From Cyclobacterium lianum (GTDB taxonomy: Bacteria; Bacteroidota; Bacteroidia; Cytophagales; Cyclobacteriaceae), in contig NZ_FRCY01000005.1 in NCBI RefSeq assembly GCF_900143075.1, positions 186,001 to 250,000 on the forward strand: a stretch of DNA of 64,000 nucleotides. Direction: 5' to 3'. Position 1 is the first letter of the stretch; the number at the start of each line of letters is the position of its first letter. Both the position numbers and the translations under genes were made by a program. This document shows, piece by piece, positions 10,013 to 19,870 of the stretch. The notes beneath the pieces are model-generated. The model was not told where the DNA came from. It did no database searches and saw only the letters and a list, made by a program, of their open reading frames with translations.

Positions 10013-11440
10013 ATGAAGGTAATCCACAACGACCAGCAGGCCTATTATGATGAAATGTACGCAGCAGATCAGACACTGAGGGAGCATTACAGGAGTTTCG
10101 GGCAGCTCATTAAAACCAGTTCCGCCAAAAAACTAAGTCATCTGCAATATTCTGCCGACAAAGCACAAATGGCCATGGGCATGACGTTCAATGTATACCA
10201 TGACAAGGCAGGACAGGAAAAAATACTACACCTTGACATCATCCCCAGGATCATTCCTGGAAGTGAGTGGCAGATACTGGAGAATGGCCTCAAACAAAGG
10301 ATAGAAGCAATAAACCTTTTTCTGCAGGACATCTACAACGAACAAAAAATTCTTAAAGACAAAATTATCCCCAGCGAACTGATCCTGGGAAGTAAAGACT
10401 ATCTGAAACCTTGCATGGGACTCAAGCCCCCAAAGGGAATTTGGTGCCACATCACCGGTACCGATCTGGTGAGGGATAAAGACGGCGCATTTTACGTGCT
10501 GGAAGACAACCTGCGCTGCCCCTCGGGAGTATCCTACATGCTGGAGAGCAGGGAAATCATCAAGCGGGCATTCCCGGAGCTTTTCAATAAGCTGGGGGTA
10601 AGGCCTGTATCAGATTATTGCGCCAAACTGCTGGAAATGCTTCAATTCCTTTCAGACAAACCGAAACCAGTGATCGGTGTTCTGACACCCGGAGTATACA
10701 ATTCGGCATACTTTGAACATTCCTATCTGGCTCAGCAGATGGGTGCAGAGCTGGTCTCCGGCATGGACCTGCTGGTAGAAAACAACAAGGTGTACATGCA
10801 AACGACCAAAGGTTTGGAGCAAATTGATGTATTGTACCGAAGGGTAGACGACACATTCCTGGACCCGCTGGCGTTTAACCCGGAATCGATGTTGGGAATA
10901 CCTGGCCTTTTTGAAGCCTACAAGGCTGGAAATATCGCCTTGGCCAACGCTCCGGGTACCGGGGTGGCAGACGATAAGGCAGTGTATGCCTATGTACCCA
11001 GAATTATCCAGTACTACCTCAGGCAGGAGCCCATTTTAAAAAATGTTCCCACCTACCTTTGCCGGGAAGAAAAAGATCGGAAATATGTATTGGACAACAT
11101 AGCAGACCTGGTAGTGAAAGAAACGAATGCAGCGGGGGGATACGGAATGCTTATTGGTCCCAAGACAGATCAGACAGAGCATGAAAAATTCAGACAACTG
11201 ATCAGGTCCAATCCAAACAATTACATCGCCCAACCCACACTTTCCCTTTCTACGGTACCATCTATTGTAGACAACAAATCTATAGAGAGCAGGCATGTAG
11301 ATTTAAGACCTTATATTCTCTACGGAAAAGATATAGAAGTCATACCGGGCGCATTGACCAGAGTCGCTCTGAAAAAGGGTTCTCTGGTCGTCAATAGTTC
11401 TCAGGGCGGCGGAAGCAAAGATACCTGGGTATTGTATTAA
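10013..11440 (+). CDS. Circularly permuted type 2 ATP-grasp protein
   Basis: 475-residue member of the permuted ATP-grasp family (DUF404/DUF407), predicted to ligate an amino group to a carboxylate using ATP. Visible family motifs are YVLEDNLRCPSGVSYMLE (~160-177), DVLYRRVDDTFLDPL, NAPGTGVADDKA, VKETNAAGGYGM and the C-terminal NSSQGGGSKDTWVL. It is the first gene of a four-gene operon with alpha-E, Anbu and transglutaminase-like genes. Comparative genomics (Iyer and Aravind) proposed that such sets make or remove peptide tags; the substrate is unknown. The next gene starts 15 bases downstream. Confidence 0.93.
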   Translation: MKVIHNDQQAYYDEMYAADQTLREHYRSFGQLIKTSSAKKLSHLQYSADKAQMAMGMTFNVYHDKAGQEKILHLDIIPRIIPGSEWQILENGLKQRIEAINLFLQDIYNEQKILKDKIIPSELILGSKDYLKPCMGLKPPKGIWCHITGTDLVRDKDGAFYVLEDNLRCPSGVSYMLESREIIKRAFPELFNKLGVRPVSDYCAKLLEMLQFLSDKPKPVIGVLTPGVYNSAYFEHSYLAQQMGAELVSGMDLLVENNKVYMQTTKGLEQIDVLYRRVDDTFLDPLAFNPESMLGIPGLFEAYKAGNIALANAPGTGVADDKAVYAYVPRIIQYYLRQEPILKNVPTYLCREEKDRKYVLDNIADLVVKETNAAGGYGMLIGPKTDQTEHEKFRQLIRSNPNNYIAQPTLSLSTVPSIVDNKSIESRHVDLRPYILYGKDIEVIPGALTRVALKKGSLVVNSSQGGGSKDTWVLY

Positions 11441-11455
11441 CCAAGAACAACCGAT

Positions 11456-12436
11456 ATGTTAAGCAGAGTAGCAAATTCGATTTACTGGCTGGGCAGGTAC
11501 CTGGAAAGGGCCGAAAACTATGCCCGCTTTATTGACGTCAACTTCAACCTGATGCTGGATCTCCCGGGAGACCTGAAAGAGCAATGGGAACCCCTGGTCA
11601 TGGCCACGGGAGACAGCGAACTGTACCAATCCACGCATGCAACCTATGACATGCAGGAGGTGATCTATTTTCTTGCCTTTAGCGGCGACAATCCAAACTC
11701 ATTGATCAGCTCTATCTCTAAAGCCCGCGAAAACGCCAGAATGATCCGTGAAAACCTGAGTAAAGAGACCTGGGAAAAGCTGAATGAAACCTACCATTTT
11801 GTAAAGAAGGCTTCTGAAAACAAAACCTGGAAAAAAGAGGACCCCAGGAATTTCTTTGAAAGTGTAAAGTCTCAGATATTGTTGCTATATGGCCTTGCAG
11901 ACAGTACGGTAGCCAGGACCGAAGGCTGGTATTTCAGGCAATTGGGGCAATACCTGGAGCGGGGGGACAAAACGTCCAGAATCCTGGACGTTAAGTACCA
12001 CATTCTGCTCCCTTCCCCACAGGAAGTCGGTTCACCACTTGACTTTCTGCACTGGATGGCCCTGCTGAAGTCTGTTACAGCGTTCAATACGTACAGAAGG
12101 CTATATGGCAACATTGACCCCTCCGGAGTGGTAGAGTTTTTGGTGCTGAACAAGTACTTTCCACGCTCTGTATTTTTCTGCCTCAAAGAAGCAGAACAGA
12201 GTCTGTTTAAAATATCCGGATCCAATGGTTTTGGCTATTCAAACAGCGCAGAAAAATCGATGGGAGAACTAAGGTCCAAACTGGAATTTGACGATGTAAA
12301 CGATATCATTTCTACCGGGCTGCATGAGTACCTCGAACACCTTCAGGTGAAAATCAATCACATATCCAATCAGATTAACGACAATTATTTCCAAATAAAA
12401 GATAACTTTGTAAGCCAAACCATGGAGCAAGGATGA
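11456..12436 (+). CDS. Alpha-E domain protein
   Basis: 326 residues, mostly alpha-helical, with the characteristic opening LSRVANSIYWLGRYLERAEN of the alpha-E family (DUF403). The internal EGWYFRQLGQYLERGDKTSR repeats the same kind of glutamate-containing helix. No enzymatic activity has been assigned to the family. It nearly always sits beside permuted ATP-grasp and transglutaminase genes and is thought to act with the ATP-grasp ligase. Its stop codon overlaps the ATG of the Anbu gene by four bases (ATGA), so translation is coupled. Confidence 0.92.
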   Translation: MLSRVANSIYWLGRYLERAENYARFIDVNFNLMLDLPGDLKEQWEPLVMATGDSELYQSTHATYDMQEVIYFLAFSGDNPNSLISSISKARENARMIRENLSKETWEKLNETYHFVKKASENKTWKKEDPRNFFESVKSQILLLYGLADSTVARTEGWYFRQLGQYLERGDKTSRILDVKYHILLPSPQEVGSPLDFLHWMALLKSVTAFNTYRRLYGNIDPSGVVEFLVLNKYFPRSVFFCLKEAEQSLFKISGSNGFGYSNSAEKSMGELRSKLEFDDVNDIISTGLHEYLEHLQVKINHISNQINDNYFQIKDNFVSQTMEQG

Positions 12437-13173
12437 CATTTTGTATTGGAATAAAAACGAAGTATGGGATCGTAGGTTTATCGGATACCAGAATCACCTC
12501 AGGGAATGAAACCACCACCTCAAAGAAACTATACACTGTCAACAGGAAAAAGCATGCTTTTTTTATCATGACTTCTGGTCTGAGATCTGTCCGGGACAAG
12601 GCGATCACCTACTTTGGGGAACTCATAGAAAAGGAAGATGCTACCTATGACAAATTATACAAAGCGGTCAATGGCTTTGCAGATCAGGTTAAGCGTGTAG
12701 CAGAGGAAGACATGGATTCATTGGAAAAATCCGGTTTTTCCTTTAATCTCTTCTCCATCATAGGGGGGCAGTTGGAAGAAGACAAAGAGCCCAAACTTTA
12801 TTTGCTGTATCCACAGGGCAATTGGATAGAAATCCGGCAGGGCACCCCTTTCGTCATCATCGGCAATACCGGATTTGGCAATCCGGTACTGCGGCGCTCA
12901 TTAAAGTACGATGCACCGCTGTATTTTGCGCTCAAAAGTGCTTTCCTGGCATTTGATGCTACCCGGATCAGTTCCAATGACGTGGATTATCCCGTAGACA
13001 CGGTGGTCATGGAAAATGACACCTACAATATTATTGAAAACCGGTTTGAGCAGCAGGAATTGCACCATCTTTCTGAATTCTGGAACGATACTTTAAAGGA
13101 AACCATTAATAACTTACCGGCAGAGATCCTGAAAAAAGCATTTTCTCATGTCGAACTGGAAGAAAGCGAATAA
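12433..13173 (+). CDS. Anbu-type proteasome homologue (bacterial proteasome beta-like)
   Basis: 246 residues with an Ntn-hydrolase fold. Removal of the initiator Met exposes Thr at position 1 (M-TFCIGIKTKYGIVGLSDTR), the expected nucleophile in Anbu and proteasome beta subunits. SDTRITSG and TSGLRSVRDKA match the family. Anbu (ancestral beta subunit) forms open helical rings of dimers, and clear peptidase activity has been hard to show. The genetic setting, between alpha-E and transglutaminase genes and behind an ATP-grasp ligase, is the one known for Anbu operons. There is no signal peptide, so it is cytoplasmic. Confidence 0.9.
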   Translation: MTFCIGIKTKYGIVGLSDTRITSGNETTTSKKLYTVNRKKHAFFIMTSGLRSVRDKAITYFGELIEKEDATYDKLYKAVNGFADQVKRVAEEDMDSLEKSGFSFNLFSIIGGQLEEDKEPKLYLLYPQGNWIEIRQGTPFVIIGNTGFGNPVLRRSLKYDAPLYFALKSAFLAFDATRISSNDVDYPVDTVVMENDTYNIIENRFEQQELHHLSEFWNDTLKETINNLPAEILKKAFSHVELEESE

Positions 13174-13232
13174 TTGCCGCAAAAATGAAAAGAAAATGAT
13201 GCGGGGTTTCTTTTTCAAATAATTGCCAAACC

Positions 13233-14090
13233 ATGCGTCTGAAAATCCAACACGATACCGTATACGATTACCACCGCTCTGTGGGCCTGAACCCCCACAA
13301 TATATATCTCAAACCACTACCCAGAAACTATCTGGAAATCAGCAACTACGACCTGCAGATACAACCTGAACCAGAAGGTCTGAATGAACGGTACAGCATA
13401 GAAGGCAACCCTTACTTTCAGGTTTGGTTTTCGGGGGAGACAAATATGCTTTCCATTAAAGTTTCCTTCGAATCCGTGCATCTGGCGTTCAATCCATTTC
13501 TATTTTTGGTAGACCAATGGTTTATCGATCGGCTTGATCTTGCCGCCGAAATTCCATTTCAATATCAGGATGATGACCTTCCTATACTGCGGGCTTACAT
13601 GGAGCACAGTAACAACCCACTACTCAGAAAATACGGCAGGGACAAATTGACCGGCCCCGACCCCATACAATTTATTACCGAACTTACGGCTGCCATCCAT
13701 GCGGACTGGAGACACATTATCCGGGAGGAAGAAAATCTGTGGCCTGCAAGTAAAACTTTTGCGGCCGGAAGAGGTTCGTGCAGGGATTTGTCCTGGATGC
13801 TGATAGAAATCCTCAGACATCAGGGCCTGGCGGCGAGATTTGTAAGCGGATATGCCTATAATCCCGAACTTGACGAAGGCCACGAACTACATGCATGGGT
13901 AGAAGCCTTTCTTCCGGGTGCCGGCTGGGTCGGTATGGATCCCAGCCTGGGCCTGATGACAGATGAACATTACATTCCTTTGGCCTGCAGCTTTCGTCCC
14001 GGAAATACCCTGCCCGTTCACGGAACTTACGGAGGAGAGAATTTACGGGCAGCAAGCTTGTCTGCATATGTGCGCATTGAGGCCTTTTGA
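13233..14090 (+). CDS. Transglutaminase-like cysteine protease
   Basis: 285 residues: an N-terminal bacterial transglutaminase-like domain (about 1-100, beginning MRLKIQHDTVYDY) and a transglutaminase core with an apparent full catalytic triad: Cys183 in GRGSCRDLSWML, His220 in HELHAWVEAF and Asp236 in GWVGMDPSLG. Such proteins generally hydrolyse amide bonds rather than cross-link. It has no signal peptide and is the last gene of the ATP-grasp/alpha-E/Anbu operon, 59 bases after Anbu. The likely role is as the peptidase that trims or removes whatever the ATP-grasp enzyme attaches (inference). Confidence 0.93.
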   Translation: MRLKIQHDTVYDYHRSVGLNPHNIYLKPLPRNYLEISNYDLQIQPEPEGLNERYSIEGNPYFQVWFSGETNMLSIKVSFESVHLAFNPFLFLVDQWFIDRLDLAAEIPFQYQDDDLPILRAYMEHSNNPLLRKYGRDKLTGPDPIQFITELTAAIHADWRHIIREEENLWPASKTFAAGRGSCRDLSWMLIEILRHQGLAARFVSGYAYNPELDEGHELHAWVEAFLPGAGWVGMDPSLGLMTDEHYIPLACSFRPGNTLPVHGTYGGENLRAASLSAYVRIEAF

Positions 14091-14123
14091 TCGGAATGCC
14101 GGTTAATCGCAGGCGTTTAAAAG

Positions 14124-14184
14124 CAGCATATTCGTATGCTGGAATATGTCATCATTGTGGGCATTTCCAACATGAATAATGACA
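14124..14184. other. Clustered hairpins in the 14091-14377 intergenic region
   Basis: The 287-base gap holds a 7-bp perfect stem with a TTCG loop (CAGCATA-TTCG-TATGCTG, 14124-14141), then an 11-base inverted repeat with one mismatch (ATGTCATCATT at 14145-14155 against AATAATGACAT at 14174-14184). A small CCCGT-C-ACGGG palindrome follows near 14252. No run of T follows, so these are not plain intrinsic terminators. The region may be a structured leader of the next gene, a small RNA or a repeat element. Confidence 0.4.
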
Positions 14185-14377
14185 TAATGGTAAACTACTA
14201 GTCACTCTCCACCGGTTTACACTCCTGGCTATATGGCTTTCGTCCCGTCACGGGTCTCCAATTACCAAGGCCCATATTCCGGTTTTCAGGTACATTCACT
14301 AACCGATTTTCACAATTTACTCTCGAAAATCAAACCTTTTATGATCTTTTGCGATTAAATGAAGGTAATCGTAACCA

Positions 14378-15622
14378 ATGCGTCAAGTGGGAGGAATCAT
14401 ATTTATTATTATTTTAATGGCAGTCATGTTTTTAATGGATTGGTATGTATATCAGGCCGTAAAAACCCTGCTGCCAGACAACAATCTTGTTGTAGGTAAA
14501 ATAATCTACTGGACTTTTGCCGCCGGGATTGGCCTCTGGATAGGATTTACTTTTTTTACCATCATGAGGGAGGGACACATTTCTACCCGATCACAGTTGT
14601 CCCTGAACCTGTTTCTTACCCTCTTCGTAACCCAATTGACCGTAATCATTTTTCTCTTTGGAGAGGACATCTTCCGAACATTGAACGCTGTCTATCAGTA
14701 TCTGACATCCACCGATACGGGTAAGGCTGCCAGCCTGCCTTCCAGAAGGAAATTTGTCAGTCAAATAGCCATCTCTATTGCGGCAATCCCATTTACCGGA
14801 TTTGTGTACGGTATCTTTAAGGGAAAATATGATTTCCGAACCATACGGAAAACCGTTTATTTCAAAGACCTACCGGAAGCATTCGATGGGTTTACCATCA
14901 CCCAAATCTCGGACATTCATGCGGGTAGTTTTACAGACTATGATGCAGTAAAAAGGGGGGCCGGGCTGGCTGCTGCACAAGGGTCCGATTTGTTTGTCTT
15001 TACCGGTGATTTGGTAAATCACAAAGCAGATGAGATTGATCCCATGATGGATTCATTTGCTCAGATCAAAGCCCCGTACGGACAGTTTTCCATCCTGGGC
15101 AACCATGATTATGGAGACTATACCTCCTGGCCCAGCAGGGAAGCAAAACAGAAAAACTTCCAGAGCTTAAAGGAAAAACACAAAAAGCTGGGCTATGAGC
15201 TATTGCTGGACGAAAGCAGGCTAATCGAAAAAGATGGTCAAACGATCCGGCTGCTGGGAGTTGAAAACTGGGGCGTAGGCTTCCATGCAAAAGGAGATCT
15301 GGAAAAATCGCTGCGAGATGTCGGGCAGAATGAATTCAAAATTCTGCTTTCCCATGACCCCTCCCATTGGGACGAACAGGTAAAAAAACATCCGAAAAAT
15401 ATCCATCTTACACTAAGCGGACATACGCACGGCATGCAGTTTGGGATCGAAACTCCGGTCATACGCTGGTCTCCTGCACAGTACCGTTATCCCAACTGGG
15501 CCGGGCTGGCAGAGGAAGCTGGCAAATTCCTGTATGTCAACAGAGGCTTTGGCTTTCATGCCTTTTCGGGCCGAGTAGGAATCTGGCCCGAAATTACGGT
15601 AATAGAATTGAGGAAAGCTTAA
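14378..15622 (+). CDS. Membrane-anchored metallophosphoesterase
   Basis: 414 residues. The N-terminal ~150 residues contain about four hydrophobic segments. The C-terminal part is a calcineurin-like phosphoesterase with all metal-binding motifs: QISDIHAGS, FTGDLVNH, ILGNHDYGDY, LLSHDPSHW and LSGHTHGMQFG. It resembles the YkuE/YaeI-type phosphoesterases with an added membrane region; the substrate cannot be told from sequence (lipid-linked or periplasmic phosphodiesters are possible). Single gene, convergent with the RND permease 120 bases downstream. Confidence 0.9.
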   Translation: MRQVGGIIFIIILMAVMFLMDWYVYQAVKTLLPDNNLVVGKIIYWTFAAGIGLWIGFTFFTIMREGHISTRSQLSLNLFLTLFVTQLTVIIFLFGEDIFRTLNAVYQYLTSTDTGKAASLPSRRKFVSQIAISIAAIPFTGFVYGIFKGKYDFRTIRKTVYFKDLPEAFDGFTITQISDIHAGSFTDYDAVKRGAGLAAAQGSDLFVFTGDLVNHKADEIDPMMDSFAQIKAPYGQFSILGNHDYGDYTSWPSREAKQKNFQSLKEKHKKLGYELLLDESRLIEKDGQTIRLLGVENWGVGFHAKGDLEKSLRDVGQNEFKILLSHDPSHWDEQVKKHPKNIHLTLSGHTHGMQFGIETPVIRWSPAQYRYPNWAGLAEEAGKFLYVNRGFGFHAFSGRVGIWPEITVIELRKA

Positions 15623-15742
15623 ATTCAAAACACAAGTACCTCTGACCCCGAAGAGCTTCGGGCCCTCAGCAACTGACCTGGGCCAGCAGCAAAAATGAAT
15701 TTCGCCTGCAGCTTTCCAGACCGGAAGGGGAATTGGCAGGCA

Positions 15743-18700
15743 CTACCCTGCGAATGCCTTTTTGCTAACCCTCCTGGCAGCCAGAAACCAATAGGCCAGA
15801 GGGACAAAGTACAACGCCGTGAATGTACCGATCGTCAACCCCCCAATTACAGAAAATACCAGGGGCCTTTGCAGATCAGCACCGAGCCCGGCGCTGAATA
15901 CTACCGGAAGTAAAGCCAGAATAGTCGTCACTGAAGTCATCACAATAGGTTTTAACCGGATCTCTCCCGCGGTGTAGAGCGCTTTCTCCAGCGCCGGAGC
16001 AAGTCCGATTCCCTCAGTCGCATATTGCCCTCTGAGTCGGTTGATGGTATCAATCTTCAGTATGGCATCGTTTACCATGATCCCCAACATGACTACCAGA
16101 CCAATCGCAGACATCACATTCAGGGAGGTTCCGGTGAGCCAGAGCACCAAAAACGCTCCTCCTATCCCTAGTGGAAGGGTGAGAATTACGATCAATGGCT
16201 GCACGAAATTTTCGAACTGAGCTGCCAGAATAAAATAGAGCAACAGGATGGCGACCAGCAGTATACCCATCAATTGCCGGATGGTCTGCCGATCCTGAAA
16301 AAATTGCCCGGTAAAGTCGATGGACAGGTCCTGATCCAGGGCCCAATTTCTAATCTGATCATCGTACTGATCCGGATCCGGGCTGTCCAGAATCAGGGAT
16401 TGGTAAATACCAGACCGATCTGCCGTTACAAACTTATAATTTTCATGGTAAGAGAACCGGATGAAGCGATCCAGGGAATAGGGCACTCCTTCCTCTCCAT
16501 AAAGGAAATTTCGCTTTAGCAAGGTTTGAAAATCGACCTGATCGTTGAGCAACAATACGGGGGTGATTTCACCAAACCGCTTGATATCTGTAATCAAATA
16601 ATTACCGAATACCTGCTGAATTTTTTCTATGAGTTGTTGCACATCAAGTCCATATAGGGCCAGTTTTTCCAGGTTGGTTTGAAATACTACTGAGGATCCT
16701 TTCTGCAGGCCAGGCCCTTTAGCCCAGGAGTCTACCGGAAAATCCTCGAGCCGGAGGTCCATTATATCCGCCGAAATTGGTTGGTTTGTGCTCAGGTCCT
16801 TCCATCGTACTTCGTAGTAGGGCCGGTCGGAATTGAACAACTGATCGAAGGCATTTGGTGCATCCCTGAGGTCAATACTTGCCAGCGGGAAACTGCTCTG
16901 TAATTGACGCAGAAGTCTTGCGCTGACTTCCTCTTTTTGATCCCTGCTGTCAAATAGCAAATAGATGTCGGCTTGCTGAATTGCATTTTCCCCCTCGAAC
17001 AGTAGAAATTGTCTGAGGCCCACGTCACTCTCTGCCAGCTCAAACTCCCCCTCAAACTCCTCCATTAACTGATTTACCCTGTCCCGGTTTTGGCTTGCAC
17101 TGATGGGCTCATTCCAGTCCAGCGACAGCATCACGTCAAATTTTTCTATAGGAGGAAGACCCTCCACATCAAGCAGACGACCTGTAGCCAGAAGCAGGGG
17201 GATCAACAGCAACAAGAGAAAAAGCGACAGGGCTCTTCGGGCAAATAATGCCCGGTATACTGTCTTGTATCTTGCCAGCAACCACAAAAACAAACGGCTA
17301 TCCTGCCTTGATGCTTCTTCCTTCTTGTCTTTAAAAAACAAATGGTAAAGCAAGGGCAGTAGGATAAAGGCTACCAAAAGGGAGACGGATAAAATGGCTG
17401 CCACGGATACGGCCTGATCAAAAAACAAAGCACCCGCAATACCGCTAAGGAAAACCAAGGGTACAAAGACCGCCAATGTGGTAAGCACAGAACTGATCAG
17501 GGCAGACATGACCTCATTTACTCCCCTGACACAGGATTCAAAAAGCGAAAGTCCTTCTCTATTTTTTCGGCTGATATTGTCCAGTACGATAATGGCATTG
17601 TCGATCAACATGCCCAGCCCCAGTGCCAGGCCGCTTAAGGAAATCACATTGATGGAGATATCGAAAAAATAAAAAACAGAAAAACTGATCAGGAGGGAAG
17701 CTGGAAGGCTGATGCCGATAATTATCGGCGTCCGGTAGTTGCCCATAAAAACAAATAAAATCCCAAAGGCAAAAAGCCCCCCAAAAAGCAAACTCGTCTG
17801 CAGGTTGTTGATCCCCGCATTGAGCAGGGTGGACTGGTCTTGTGTCAGCGCAAATTCTACCTGAGGGTAGTCCTTTTCAAACAGACTTACCGCTTCGTAG
17901 ACCAGGGGCATGATCTCGTTCATTTTAGCGGCCGACTGTTTGTGGATGGTCACCACCAGCCCCTCTCTGCCCTGATAGAGATGGAAGCCTGCTGGTTTGG
18001 CCAGATCATATTTCACCTCAGCGACTTTTGCCAGATTGACGGTGTATCCCGAGGGGCTGCGAACAGGAAGATTTCTTACATCATCAGGCGTCTCAATGCG
18101 GGTGGCGAGCCGGAGATAGTAACGAAATTGGCCATCCTCCACACTTATGCCCGGCAATTCACTATTTCCGGCTTCAATTGCCTGGATAAGATCGGCCTCC
18201 TGCATGCCTAAACCGGCAAGTACGGGCTTATCGGGGGTAACGACGATGACGCGCTCCTGGCGACCATTGATATCAACCAGGGCCACGCCATCGAGCTGTT
18301 CGAGCCTTTTTTTGATTACATTCTCTGTAAGCAGGGATACTTCTGCAAAGTCCACCCCCTCGGATGGGACCACCTGCAGACGTACGATTGGGATGTCATT
18401 GGTGTTGATCCTCACTACCTGAGGCCTTGGCATGTCATCCGGCAGGCTATTGGTAAGGCGATCGATTTTTTCGTTTACGGCAATGTATGCCAATTCCATT
18501 TGGGTCTGATAATCGAAGCTGAGGCGGACATTTCCTACCTCTGACCCGGCCTTGCTCTCCATATCCTGCAAGCCATTGAGCGTGACCATGCCCTCCCGGA
18601 TGGGACGCAACACATTTTGCTCAATGGATTCTGGGGAGGTATTGGGATAATTGACTTTGATCACAATCTGCGGAACATCGATGGGTGGTAGCAGGGAAAT

Positions 18701-18793
18701 GGGCAGGGTGCGAAACAAGATGATGCTGAAAATAAGCAATGCCAAAAAGGTCATCCCTACGGCTATCGGCCTGGCAATTAAAAATCGAACCAT
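15743..18793 (-). CDS. RND efflux transporter, permease subunit
   Basis: 1016-residue AcrB/MdtB-type proton-driven efflux pump of the inner membrane. Family landmarks are the N-terminal TM with FRTLPISLLPPIDVPQ, VNYPNTSPESIEQNV in the porter domain, the TM4 GLGMLIDNAIIVLDN with its paired aspartates, and a second repeat with LPLGIGGAFLVLWLTG and GIMVNDAILKIDT. It lies three bases downstream of its adaptor and is co-transcribed with it. No TolC-type outer membrane channel is encoded nearby, so it must use one made elsewhere. The substrate is unknown; the sequence is closer to drug/solvent pumps than to CusA metal pumps. Confidence 0.93.
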   Translation of the reverse strand: MVRFLIARPIAVGMTFLALLIFSIILFRTLPISLLPPIDVPQIVIKVNYPNTSPESIEQNVLRPIREGMVTLNGLQDMESKAGSEVGNVRLSFDYQTQMELAYIAVNEKIDRLTNSLPDDMPRPQVVRINTNDIPIVRLQVVPSEGVDFAEVSLLTENVIKKRLEQLDGVALVDINGRQERVIVVTPDKPVLAGLGMQEADLIQAIEAGNSELPGISVEDGQFRYYLRLATRIETPDDVRNLPVRSPSGYTVNLAKVAEVKYDLAKPAGFHLYQGREGLVVTIHKQSAAKMNEIMPLVYEAVSLFEKDYPQVEFALTQDQSTLLNAGINNLQTSLLFGGLFAFGILFVFMGNYRTPIIIGISLPASLLISFSVFYFFDISINVISLSGLALGLGMLIDNAIIVLDNISRKNREGLSLFESCVRGVNEVMSALISSVLTTLAVFVPLVFLSGIAGALFFDQAVSVAAILSVSLLVAFILLPLLYHLFFKDKKEEASRQDSRLFLWLLARYKTVYRALFARRALSLFLLLLLIPLLLATGRLLDVEGLPPIEKFDVMLSLDWNEPISASQNRDRVNQLMEEFEGEFELAESDVGLRQFLLFEGENAIQQADIYLLFDSRDQKEEVSARLLRQLQSSFPLASIDLRDAPNAFDQLFNSDRPYYEVRWKDLSTNQPISADIMDLRLEDFPVDSWAKGPGLQKGSSVVFQTNLEKLALYGLDVQQLIEKIQQVFGNYLITDIKRFGEITPVLLLNDQVDFQTLLKRNFLYGEEGVPYSLDRFIRFSYHENYKFVTADRSGIYQSLILDSPDPDQYDDQIRNWALDQDLSIDFTGQFFQDRQTIRQLMGILLVAILLLYFILAAQFENFVQPLIVILTLPLGIGGAFLVLWLTGTSLNVMSAIGLVVMLGIMVNDAILKIDTINRLRGQYATEGIGLAPALEKALYTAGEIRLKPIVMTSVTTILALLPVVFSAGLGADLQRPLVFSVIGGLTIGTFTALYFVPLAYWFLAARRVSKKAFAG

Positions 18794-18796
18794 ATC

Positions 18797-19870
18797 TTAT
18801 TCCGTTAAAACCTGTACCGGAGCCTGATGGGCCAATTGTACATTATTGCTGATGATTACCTGCTGGCTGGCTACCAGTCCATCCAGAATTTCCATCTCCC
18901 GGCCATTGTCTTTCCCCACTTCTACATAATTCCAGATTGCTTCGTTGTTATCTATGGTGAATACCACCGGGCGGCCGGACCGGTACACCACTGCTTCCTT
19001 GGGCACTACCAGACTATTATTCTGAGGAGAGCGGATCACCGCCCTGGCATTCATACCTGGCAGCAGTCTTCCCGATTGGTTTAAGGTAAGGGTGACCTGC
19101 ACCAGGCCGTTTTCATCGACCCTGGGATTGATGCTGCTGACCTTGCCGGTGATGCCAACTCCCGTTCCAGACACGGGATATACTTCTGCTGAATGCCCCT
19201 TATCTACAAAACCGATGTCAGACTCAAGCACTTTAACTTTCATTTCAAGGAGCCCTGTACTTAATACCAGACAAACCTCATCGCCTGCATTGACCAAACT
19301 ACCCTTTTTCAACTGCAAATCTGCAATGGCGCCGCTGATCGGTGCTTTGATATCGGTTTTTTCAAGATTGCGCTCGGCTTCCTTTACCGCAATCTCTGCC
19401 GCCAACAGGCCGCTTGAAGCTTTCCAGAATTCATCCCGTTCGGAATTACCCAAAGAATCCAGCAAATAGGTTTCGACATCCGCCGCAATTCGCCTGCTTT
19501 GATATTCTGCTGTGGCAGACCGCAAATCAACCTGGGCCCGGTTCCATTCCATTTGACTTTCCGTCTTGTCCAGGCGGGCTATCAGATCCCCTTCGGCCAC
19601 TTGTTGCCCCTCCTGCACGACCACGTCCAGCAGATAGCCAGGCCTTTCCACGATAACCATCACTTCATTGGCAGCTTCAATTTTCCCGGTTGCATTGATC
19701 AGGTAGTCAAAGGACTTCGTTTCGGATTGGCCCACCCTTACTGTAGTGGCTTTTACTTCGTCTCTGAAGTTTTCCATCGGCACCTCCTGGCTCTCCGCCT
19801 CCGGCTCAGTACAGGAAATCAATTGTCCCAGGATCATTGGGATTACAAAAATCAAAGTGGCTTTTTTCAT
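18797..19870 (-). CDS. RND efflux periplasmic adaptor (membrane fusion lipoprotein)
   Basis: 357 residues with a lipoprotein signal peptide and lipobox (GQLISC, Cys at ~20). The order is typical of the HlyD/AcrA adaptor family: a first lipoyl half (VEAANEVMVIVE-like strand, then GYLLDVVVQEGQQVAEGDLIARLD), an alpha-helical hairpin (~100-150), a second lipoyl half (IKAPISGAIADLQLKKGS) and a beta-barrel/membrane-proximal domain ending with VVYRSGRPVVFTI. It bridges the permease and an outer membrane channel. First gene of a two-gene operon; the 345-base gap upstream must carry its promoter. Confidence 0.93.
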   Translation of the reverse strand: MKKATLIFVIPMILGQLISCTEPEAESQEVPMENFRDEVKATTVRVGQSETKSFDYLINATGKIEAANEVMVIVERPGYLLDVVVQEGQQVAEGDLIARLDKTESQMEWNRAQVDLRSATAEYQSRRIAADVETYLLDSLGNSERDEFWKASSGLLAAEIAVKEAERNLEKTDIKAPISGAIADLQLKKGSLVNAGDEVCLVLSTGLLEMKVKVLESDIGFVDKGHSAEVYPVSGTGVGITGKVSSINPRVDENGLVQVTLTLNQSGRLLPGMNARAVIRSPQNNSLVVPKEAVVYRSGRPVVFTIDNNEAIWNYVEVGKDNGREMEILDGLVASQQVIISNNVQLAHQAPVQVLTE

